Positions 46,443 through 53,052 of a stretch of 64,000 nt of DNA are shown one piece after another. Within the stretch, counting starts at the first letter, position 1, and each line of letters starts with the position of its first letter. Location of the stretch: NCBI GenBank assembly GCA_031271965.1, contig JAISUS010000028.1, forward strand, positions 452,517 through 516,516. The letters run 5' to 3'. Source of the DNA: Prevotella sp. (lineage in GTDB: Bacteria; Bacteroidota; Bacteroidia; Bacteroidales; Dysgonomonadaceae). Below the pieces are notes generated by a model. That model searched no databases and was not told where the DNA came from. It was given only the letters and a program-made list of their open reading frames with translations. A program made the translations under genes and the position numbers.

Positions 46443-47378
46443 TTAATGATTGTATTCTTCTTTTTCTCCGGTTTCCTGATATTTGGCTTTTTTATCCATG
46501 ATATCCAGTTTACGGTGTTTTGTTATAAATTTTAGATGAGAGATAAAAATGTCCTGTATTCCGCTGTTTTGTCCGAGTCCTTCCATTTTTACATACACAG
46601 AGTATCCTTCTTTTTCTAAATTTTCTTTCCAGTCTCCGGCAATGTCATTCTTCGCATGTTCTCCGGCTACAAACATGAATGGAATTATTACTACTTTTTT
46701 TAGCCCCGATTGTTTCAATTGTACTAACATATCGCCATATTCGGGATACCCTTCTATAGTTCCTACAAAGAAGTTTTTATGCTCTTTTATCTTTAACATA
46801 TAATCCAGCATTGCATATTGAGCTGTTGTTGCATCGTATGTTCCATGTCCTACTAATATATAAGCTGTTTGTTTATCCGTATCCTTCGTTATGACGTTAA
46901 TAGCTGCTTCGTAGTCATGCGGATCGTAAAGCAATGGATTACCGATTCTTATATCTTTAAACAGATTTTTTATTTCCGATACATTCCTATTGAGAGATTC
47001 CATTTCTACTCCATCAATAATAGTCGATGGCTGTATCAGAATGTGGGTATATCCTTCTGCATGAAGCTTCTTTAAGGCTTCGAAAGGATTTTTCTTCACA
47101 ATACCCTTGTCTCCTAAAAGTTTAACCACAATGCGAGATGTATAAGCTTCGCGTAATTCAATGTCAGGGAATTGTTGTTTTACTTTGTTGTTTAATACTT
47201 CGATTGTTAATTCACGGGTATCGGCGTGAGTAGTTCCGAAATGTACCATTAAGATAGCAGCTTTATCTCCATCTTGCATCGATTTGAAAAAATCCGAATG
47301 CTCATAGTTATTTCCACCATGGGCAAATGCTCCCAATGTGGTAAACATTACAATAAAGAGTGTAATAATAGTTTTCAT
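46443..47378 (-). CDS. cbiK: Exported sirohydrochlorin cobaltochelatase, CbiK type
   Basis: 311 aa. The mature part is CbiK: MVHFGTTHADTREL at the start and metal-binding residues H178 (GHGTYD), E209 (GTIEGYP) and H241 (AGEHAKND), with spacing 31 and 32, close to the H154-E184-H216 pattern of the periplasmic Desulfovibrio enzyme. The protein begins with a clear Sec signal (about 1-20, cleavage near AFA-HG), so it should be periplasmic, although its nominal substrate sirohydrochlorin is made in the cytoplasm. Sits 10 bp after a BtuB-like receptor under riboswitch 2. Confidence 0.92.
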   Translation of the reverse strand: MKTIITLFIVMFTTLGAFAHGGNNYEHSDFFKSMQDGDKAAILMVHFGTTHADTRELTIEVLNNKVKQQFPDIELREAYTSRIVVKLLGDKGIVKKNPFEALKKLHAEGYTHILIQPSTIIDGVEMESLNRNVSEIKNLFKDIRIGNPLLYDPHDYEAAINVITKDTDKQTAYILVGHGTYDATTAQYAMLDYMLKIKEHKNFFVGTIEGYPEYGDMLVQLKQSGLKKVVIIPFMFVAGEHAKNDIAGDWKENLEKEGYSVYVKMEGLGQNSGIQDIFISHLKFITKHRKLDIMDKKAKYQETGEKEEYNH

Positions 47379-47388
47379 TGTGAGGTAT

Positions 47389-49572
47389 TTATTTAGAAAA
47401 TTTTATTGACATGCTGATATATACAACACGTCCGGGTGAAAGGGTTGCATAATTAACTCCATAAGGGCGGTCATCCACAAAATTGAAGATATTTTCGACT
47501 CCAAATCCAGGTTCAAGAACCAAACCGTTGATACTGTTGAACCGATGGCGTGTCGATAAATTCCACAAATTTATATTTCTTCCATCCTCAGCCACATAAT
47601 ATCTTTTACTTTGTAAACGACCGTTGAAATTTACATTCGAATCGAAAATCCACCATTTTTTGTTCCAATTGGCATTTACTGTTCCTGTATGCCTACTTAT
47701 TTTTTCCAATTGTTTATGGGTATCATAATCTTTAGAATCAACATAACTGTATCCTAACGCCAAAGACAAACCATAGCCAAAATATGAATTCAGGTTTATA
47801 TCCAGTCCCTTTATCTTTACTTTCGAAGCATTGGTATACTGCTTAACATTATCAAATTTACCTTCATACTCTATTGGGAACGGATTCACGTCAACCAGTT
47901 TAATAAGGTTTCTCACATCATTGATATACCCACTTACCGACAAATTCAAAAAGCTATTAAAGTATTCGGCATTCAATGAATAGTAATTAGATGATTCAGG
48001 ATCGAGATTCCTGTTTGCCAACGCTATAGTCGTTTTTCCGTTCGATGCTTTAGATTCGGTGTTGCTGAACAAATACTTTAGATCGGGGGCTCTGTAACCG
48101 GATGAATACGATGTTCGGAAATTGAAATGATTCAAAGAATACATCGCTGCCATTTTGGGAGTCAGCCTGTTTTTGAAAGTCTCGTTATAAACATATCTTA
48201 TGCCGGGAACAAGCTGTAATTTCTTATTCAGGAGACGTATTTCATCTTGTGCATAAAAAGAAAGTGTATATACATTGCGTGAGCCATCAGCAATGTCACT
48301 CTTACTATCGAGATAATTGACCTGATATTGCGATCCCAAAGTAACGCGATTGTAATTTCCGGCATTGAACGAGCCTTTCAGATTTACATCGTAATATTTC
48401 TGGCGACGTTCTAATGTCTCATCGCCTACCTTATATGTTTTACTATCCGCAGTATAAACTTTAAGGTAGTCAAAATTATCTGTGTACATGTCCAGATTGA
48501 TTACGGCCTTATTCTTAAGCATATATTTAGCACCTGTACCTATTGAATAATCTTCATATTTCAGACTGTAACCATAGTCAGAACTACGCTTAAGTTTCCT
48601 ATCGAAAAGGCTTCCTTCGACATACATACTCAATGATTTATTTGCATCCACGATAAATTTCTGTGTCAAAACATCTGAATAGTAAGGATTGACAGGTTGC
48701 TTATAGGTATCGATTAATTGTCCATTTTTATTTATTTCCTTCGGGTTGAGCTGCCATCCGTGTGCCTGATTGCGTTGATAAGATGTGGAAGAACTAAGCC
48801 ATTCACCGTTTATATCTATATTCAGCGACTGCGTGAATTGTCCCCATTCAGCATAACGGGTATTTGAACTTACATAAATCTGATCTTTAGGTTTATCGGT
48901 AATGATATTGATTACTCCTCCAATGGCTTCCGACCCATAAAGAGACGAGGCTGATCCTTTCAATATCTCAATACGCTTAATATTTTGCATATTAATGCGT
49001 GATAAATCGATGTTACCTGAAACATCTCCGGCCAGTCTTTTCCCATTGACCAGAATCAATACATATTTATTACTCAACCCATTGAGCTGCAAATTGGAAC
49101 CCATCGCATTCGGCGTAAAAGACAAAGAAGGGGTAAGAGCCATCATCATATTTTCGAACGAAGGGAAACTTACATTCTGTAATTCTTTCTGTGAAATAAT
49201 ATCAACTGCAATGGGCGAGTTCTTTAGCTTGTTGTGAGTTCCGGTTCCGGTTACAACTACTTCATTCAATTTAAACGGAGAATCTTTTAATACTAGCTGT
49301 ATATCCGTACCGGAACTTTCTACCTGCAAACGGACACCTTCATAATTTAAGGAGCTTGCACGTAAAATATACTTTCCACCCGGGATATTGCTAAGGGAAA
49401 AATGGCCGTTGGCATCGGTAGACGTACCGATGTTAGTATACTCAAGCCACACATTGGCTTCGGATACAGGCTTTCCGGACTCAGTAACAACCCTGCCACT
49501 AAGCGACATTTGTGCAAACATTATGTTTGCAATACAGCACAAAAATGCTGTCGAGAATAATTTACGAGACAT
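47389..49572 (-). CDS. BtuB-like TonB-dependent receptor with carboxypeptidase-like domain
   Basis: Outer-membrane corrinoid receptor candidate, about 727 aa. Signal peptide (MSRKLFSTAFLCC...MFAQ), carboxypeptidase-regulatory-like domain (about 22-100), plug with GSNLQLNGLSNKYVLILVNGKRL and IEILKGSASSLYGSEAIGGVINII, then barrel ending in YISMSIKFSK. The ATG at 49572 gives a normal signal peptide; an in-frame TTG at 49593 lies 8 bp after an AGGAG and is a possible alternative. Directly behind cobalamin riboswitch 2, first gene of the long cobalamin operon. Confidence 0.92.
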   Translation of the reverse strand: MSRKLFSTAFLCCIANIMFAQMSLSGRVVTESGKPVSEANVWLEYTNIGTSTDANGHFSLSNIPGGKYILRASSLNYEGVRLQVESSGTDIQLVLKDSPFKLNEVVVTGTGTHNKLKNSPIAVDIISQKELQNVSFPSFENMMMALTPSLSFTPNAMGSNLQLNGLSNKYVLILVNGKRLAGDVSGNIDLSRINMQNIKRIEILKGSASSLYGSEAIGGVINIITDKPKDQIYVSSNTRYAEWGQFTQSLNIDINGEWLSSSTSYQRNQAHGWQLNPKEINKNGQLIDTYKQPVNPYYSDVLTQKFIVDANKSLSMYVEGSLFDRKLKRSSDYGYSLKYEDYSIGTGAKYMLKNKAVINLDMYTDNFDYLKVYTADSKTYKVGDETLERRQKYYDVNLKGSFNAGNYNRVTLGSQYQVNYLDSKSDIADGSRNVYTLSFYAQDEIRLLNKKLQLVPGIRYVYNETFKNRLTPKMAAMYSLNHFNFRTSYSSGYRAPDLKYLFSNTESKASNGKTTIALANRNLDPESSNYYSLNAEYFNSFLNLSVSGYINDVRNLIKLVDVNPFPIEYEGKFDNVKQYTNASKVKIKGLDINLNSYFGYGLSLALGYSYVDSKDYDTHKQLEKISRHTGTVNANWNKKWWIFDSNVNFNGRLQSKRYYVAEDGRNINLWNLSTRHRFNSINGLVLEPGFGVENIFNFVDDRPYGVNYATLSPGRVVYISMSIKFSK

Positions 49573-49601
49573 CTGATTATTGTTTGTAATCAATAATTAT
49601 A

Positions 49602-49617
49602 CTCCTGACCCCGGGAG
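49602..49617 (-). promoter_or_regulatory. Hairpin at the riboswitch 2 expression platform
   Basis: A 6-bp stem (49602-49607 with 49612-49617, one G-U) with a 4-nt loop lies between the aptamer and the start. Its 3' arm on the transcript contains GGAG, the only Shine-Dalgarno-like bases near the gene, so the hairpin could hide a ribosome site. Confidence 0.4.
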
Positions 49618-49631
49618 CATGTATTACTTTT

Positions 49632-49918
49632 TTGTCCGGCAGGTTTCCTGACTTACTCTATCTTTGAACACCCTTCCCAATATTCAGTTAACAGTGAGCA
49701 GTTAACAGTCAACAAAAACGTAGACTGATAGCTGATGACCGGTTACCGTCAATCAGTGGTATTTGGTATTGTTCAAAGACTTTTCAGCAACATTGTTAAC
49801 TGATGACTGTTAACTGTTAACTGAGAAGAGTTTACAGTAGCGGGCACTGTTCCGGACTCTAACCGGATTCCCTTTTTATGCAAAAAACGAATGTTTATTT
49901 GCATCACCAAAACTGGCG
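49632..49918 (-). promoter_or_regulatory. Cobalamin riboswitch 2 (expanded aptamer)
   Basis: Read on the minus strand: TTTTGGTG (49905-49912), AAAGGGAAT (49868-49876), CCGGT...CCGG, CCCGCTACTGTAA (about 49832-49844), ACCACTG, GGGAAGG and AAGTCAGG...ACCTGCC (49637-49654). It shares the long GTTAAC-rich peripheral stretches with riboswitch 1, nearly base for base, while the 5' part and the last 15 bases differ. Controls the btuB-cbiK-...-cobC operon. Confidence 0.93.
49648..49830 (-). repeat. 183-bp inverted repeat, copy 2 (inside riboswitch 2)
   Basis: Reverse-complement partner of 25786-25968; 181 of 183 bases identical, no gaps. The copies enclose 23.7 kb carrying both cobalamin operons. 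Confidence 0.95.
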
Positions 49919-49919
49919 A

Positions 49920-49927
49920 CAAAAGTA
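49920..49927 (-). promoter_or_regulatory. -7 box driving riboswitch 2
   Basis: TACTTTTG on the minus strand matches TAnnTTTG and lies a few bases before the first aptamer block. No clear -33 TTG. Confidence 0.5.
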
Positions 49928-49974
49928 ATTCTTTTTATTCAGACGATAGAATTAATTGTAAATAAAATTTAAAT

Positions 49975-50006
49975 TTTGTCAGGTTAAAAGGCTTTTTATA
50001 TTTTTG
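49975..50006 (+). promoter_or_regulatory. Promoter of cbiA and the adenosyltransferase gene
   Basis: TTTG (49975-49978), 20-bp spacer, TATTTTTG (49999-50006); the ATG is at 50028. No riboswitch lies between this promoter and cbiA, unlike the other cobalamin units. Confidence 0.65.
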
Positions 50007-50027
50007 CTCCTATAAAATTCTATAGGC

Positions 50028-51335
50028 ATGTCCATACAATCCAGATTTCTTATAGGCGCGGCAAACTCAGGTTCGGGAAAAACAACCTTGACTATAGGTT
50101 TATTAAAGGCTCTTGCTAACAGAGGCTTTAATATACAACCCTTTAAATGCGGGCCTGATTATATCGACACGAAGTTTCATGAGGCAGCGGCATCTAATCC
50201 GTCCGTAAATCTAGATTTATTCCTGTCATCAACAGAGCATGTAAGATATCTGTATAACAAGTATGCTTCAGGTAAGGACATTTGTATAATCGAAGGTGTC
50301 ATGGGCTTATATGATGGCTATAAAAAAATGCAGGGAAGCAGTGCTGAAATTGCAGAATTGCTCGATATACCTGTTATTTTGGTTGTCAATGCGAAATCCA
50401 TGGCCTATTCGGCTGCCGCTTTGATTTACGGATTTAAAGAATTTTATCCGGGAATTAATGTTGCCGGGGTTATTTTCAATTTCGTCGGGTCGGAAAGTCA
50501 TTACAGTTTCCTGGAAGATGCCTGTAAAGATGCAGGAGTAGAACCATTAGGGTATTTGCCTAAAGATCGAGAGATAGAAACTCCCTCTCGCCATTTAGGG
50601 TTGAGCCTCGATGGGCAAAGCCATTTTGATAATCTGGCAAATAAAATAGCCGGATTAATAGAAAAAACAGTAGATATAGACCGACTTCTCAAAATTACAT
50701 CTCAGGAAATAAATTTACATTCACATCGCCAGACAGAACAGGTTATTCAAAACCTCAATATAACTGTGGCTCAGGATGCTGCGTTCAATTTTGTGTATCA
50801 CGAGAACATAGAATATCTGAAACGATTGGGTAATGTTTCTTTTTTTAGTCCATTAAAAGATAAAATCCTTCCTGCTACCGATTTATTATACCTCCCGGGT
50901 GGTTACCCCGAGCTATATGTGGATGAATTGAGTAATAATAAGCCAATGAAAGAATGTATCCGCGCATATATAGAGAATGGAGGCAAGGCTCTTGCCGAAT
51001 GCGGAGGAATGATGTACCTATCTGATTCGATAACAGATACAGAAGGTAAGATATATCCGATGACAGGTATATTAGGACAAAAGGCAACAATGCAGAATAT
51101 GAAACTAAAATTGGGTTATCGGCAATTCCGATATAACAATGTAGATATAAAAGGGCATGAATTCCATTATTCATCTATAGAAAAAGACGATAAGGATTTG
51201 CAGGTTGATATAGAGATCCAAAACGCAAAAGGGCAACCGACCGGAACGAAATTATTCAGATATAAAAATCTGATCGCAGGATATACCCATGTTTATTGGA
51301 GCGAAATGGATAATTTATTGGATTTATTTAAATGA
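50028..51335 (+). CDS. cbiA: Cobyrinate a,c-diamide synthase
   Basis: Amidates the a and c side chains of cobyrinate with glutamine and ATP. The N-terminal DTBS-like ATPase half starts FLIGAANSGSGKTTLTIGL (P-loop about 14-21) and has VMGLYDG; the C-terminal amidotransferase half has the nucleophile in LAECGGMMYL and the histidine in GHEFHYS. 435 aa is normal. Followed after 6 bp by the adenosyltransferase gene, the next step of the pathway. Confidence 0.96.
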   Translation: MSIQSRFLIGAANSGSGKTTLTIGLLKALANRGFNIQPFKCGPDYIDTKFHEAAASNPSVNLDLFLSSTEHVRYLYNKYASGKDICIIEGVMGLYDGYKKMQGSSAEIAELLDIPVILVVNAKSMAYSAAALIYGFKEFYPGINVAGVIFNFVGSESHYSFLEDACKDAGVEPLGYLPKDREIETPSRHLGLSLDGQSHFDNLANKIAGLIEKTVDIDRLLKITSQEINLHSHRQTEQVIQNLNITVAQDAAFNFVYHENIEYLKRLGNVSFFSPLKDKILPATDLLYLPGGYPELYVDELSNNKPMKECIRAYIENGGKALAECGGMMYLSDSITDTEGKIYPMTGILGQKATMQNMKLKLGYRQFRYNNVDIKGHEFHYSSIEKDDKDLQVDIEIQNAKGQPTGTKLFRYKNLIAGYTHVYWSEMDNLLDLFK

Positions 51336-51341
51336 TATGAT

Positions 51342-51926
51342 ATGAAAATATATACCCGATCGGGAGATAAAGGAAAAACAGGAATACACGGTGGGCAAAG
51401 GGTAGATAAAGATGATATCCGCATCGAAGCCAATGGGTGCCTGGATGAACTGAATAGTATGCTGGGTGTTATACGCGCATACCTTCCTGAAAATCATAAT
51501 TTTGACGACATATTATTTTCTATTCAGACGGAGATAATGGTTGTTATGTCTCATGTAGCGACCCCTTCTGATATCCGGCAGAAAAACCCAAACAAGCTGA
51601 ATGAAGAGATAGTTGCATTTTGTGAGCAGTTGATAGATCAATATAGTGAAAAACTCGAAGACAGTCGTTTTTTTGTCTTACCGGGAGGTAACCTTGTTTC
51701 ATCGCATCTGCAATTGGCACGAACTATTGCCCGCAGAAGTGAACGCCGGTTGTGGACTTTAAATCGGAAGGATGAAGTCCCTGTAACGATTATGCAATTC
51801 ATAAACAGGTTATCTGATCTTTTGTTTGTAATGGCCCGTTATGAGATGCAATCGCAAGGAAATATAGAAGATAAATGGCAACATTTCCTGTATAAGAAGA
51901 AACATAATAATAGAAATAAAGAGTGA
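51342..51926 (+). CDS. Cob(I)yrinic acid a,c-diamide adenosyltransferase, PduO type
   Basis: Transfers adenosine from ATP to the cob(I)alt corrinoid. 194 aa, all-helical PduO-type protein with the ATP-binding N-terminus TRSGDKGKTGI, R-x-E-A-x-G-x-LDELN (about 27-38), RRSERRLW and NRLSDLLFVMAR near the end. It is not related to the BtuR/CobO P-loop type, though it does the same job. Its TGA stop lies in the 5' arm of a terminator hairpin. Confidence 0.95.
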   Translation: MKIYTRSGDKGKTGIHGGQRVDKDDIRIEANGCLDELNSMLGVIRAYLPENHNFDDILFSIQTEIMVVMSHVATPSDIRQKNPNKLNEEIVAFCEQLIDQYSEKLEDSRFFVLPGGNLVSSHLQLARTIARRSERRLWTLNRKDEVPVTIMQFINRLSDLLFVMARYEMQSQGNIEDKWQHFLYKKKHNNRNKE

Positions 51927-51944
51927 CTTTTATAGCCACTCTTT
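51918..51944. terminator. Bidirectional terminator between convergent genes
   Basis: AAAGAGTG (51918-51925) pairs perfectly with CACTCTTT (51937-51944), with an AT-rich loop and short T-runs on both strands. It separates the plus-strand adenosyltransferase gene from the minus-strand second cbiK. Confidence 0.6.
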
Positions 51945-51968
51945 ACCTTGATATATCCGATTTCCGCT

Positions 51969-53036
51969 TTATTTGTCACCATTCCATGATGAAGCTTCTT
52001 TTACAGCTTCTTTCATATGGTTAAGCCAGATTTGACGTATCGCTGTATGATCAGCTAATCCAACTACATTAAAATCCTTCTCATCTGTAATAGTGCCTTT
52101 AGTATTGATTTTGAATCCCATTTTTTGTATCTTCAACTTCCAGCTGAATTCTGCATTATGGTCATTTTCTTCAGGATCTACATTTGCCATCGTTTGTCCG
52201 TCTTCCAAATCTCCAAGCATATCATTTTGAGCGTGATCCCCTGCTATAGACATCAGTGGTGCAAGGTTAACAGTTATATCTTTGGATGCTTTATTTTTTC
52301 TCTCAGCGAATGCTTTTAATTCTTCACGTATATGCGAAAACATTTTTTCGCCCCAATCCACTGTTCCTACGAAGATGTTCTTTTCGCCACTCAACCCTTG
52401 TAAAGTTGCTTCGAGTTCATTATATCTTCCATTGGCATGTGTATATTCCGTGTCTGGATTACCATGTCCCATCAAAGCAACCACTTCTCCGGCATCCAGA
52501 CGCTCTTTATAATACTTATAAAGTATTTCTGCTACTTCTTTCACATCTTCATCTGTTTCCAGAAGGCAAGCGCCTTTAGCCACTATAATATCAGGGTTCG
52601 GAATCATGAAATTTTTCTTTACATCCGTATTCATCAGGCTGAGGTATTCTTCTCCGGGAATAATATGCAATGATTGTACATATACTTTCTTGTATCCTGC
52701 ACTAGCAATGGCTGGCAGCCACTGGTCAGGATATGCGTATGCTTTGCCGAGTTTATTATATACGCTCGAAATAATTTGTCTGGACGTAAAAGACATATAA
52801 ATGTCGGTATTAGGATAAGCCTCCTTATAGTCAGCAATTATTTTGTCATAGGTAGCCTGAGGCTGTGAATAAGAACTACCAAAAGAACAAAGTAGTAATG
52901 CCGTCTCATTTTTTTTCTCAATTTTTACAGGATTACGGTCATCTTTCTTGCCGTCATCATCATTCGAACATGCTGTAAAAATGCCTGAAGATAAAATCAG
53001 GGCTACAGCAAAGAGATTCAATAATAATTTTTTCAT
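51969..53036 (-). CDS. cbiK: Lipoprotein CbiK-type chelatase (second copy)
   Basis: 355 aa from the Met at 53036 (MKKLLLNLF); an in-frame start at 53063 overlaps the receptor gene. Lipoprotein signal with lipobox FTAC, then SNDDDGKKDDR, so it is lipid-anchored outside the cytoplasm and possibly at the surface. The CbiK fold follows (LLLCSFGSSYSQPQATYD). Putative metal residues are H191 (MGHGNPD), D227 (GTVDWGE) and H268 (AGDHAQND): the usual glutamate is aspartate, and the spacings (36, 41) are longer than in the first copy. Follows a BtuB-like receptor under riboswitch 3. A scavenging or binding role is possible if catalysis is lost. Confidence 0.88.
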   Translation of the reverse strand: MKKLLLNLFAVALILSSGIFTACSNDDDGKKDDRNPVKIEKKNETALLLCSFGSSYSQPQATYDKIIADYKEAYPNTDIYMSFTSRQIISSVYNKLGKAYAYPDQWLPAIASAGYKKVYVQSLHIIPGEEYLSLMNTDVKKNFMIPNPDIIVAKGACLLETDEDVKEVAEILYKYYKERLDAGEVVALMGHGNPDTEYTHANGRYNELEATLQGLSGEKNIFVGTVDWGEKMFSHIREELKAFAERKNKASKDITVNLAPLMSIAGDHAQNDMLGDLEDGQTMANVDPEENDHNAEFSWKLKIQKMGFKINTKGTITDEKDFNVVGLADHTAIRQIWLNHMKEAVKEASSWNGDK

Positions 53037-53052
53037 AATTAAAATAATTTGG

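Noticed and set aside
25786..49830. The 183-bp inverted repeats considered as ends of a composite transposon
   Set aside because: They contain no transposase or insertion-sequence ends, and their limits fall inside functional riboswitch aptamers; recombination between duplicated riboswitches explains them better.
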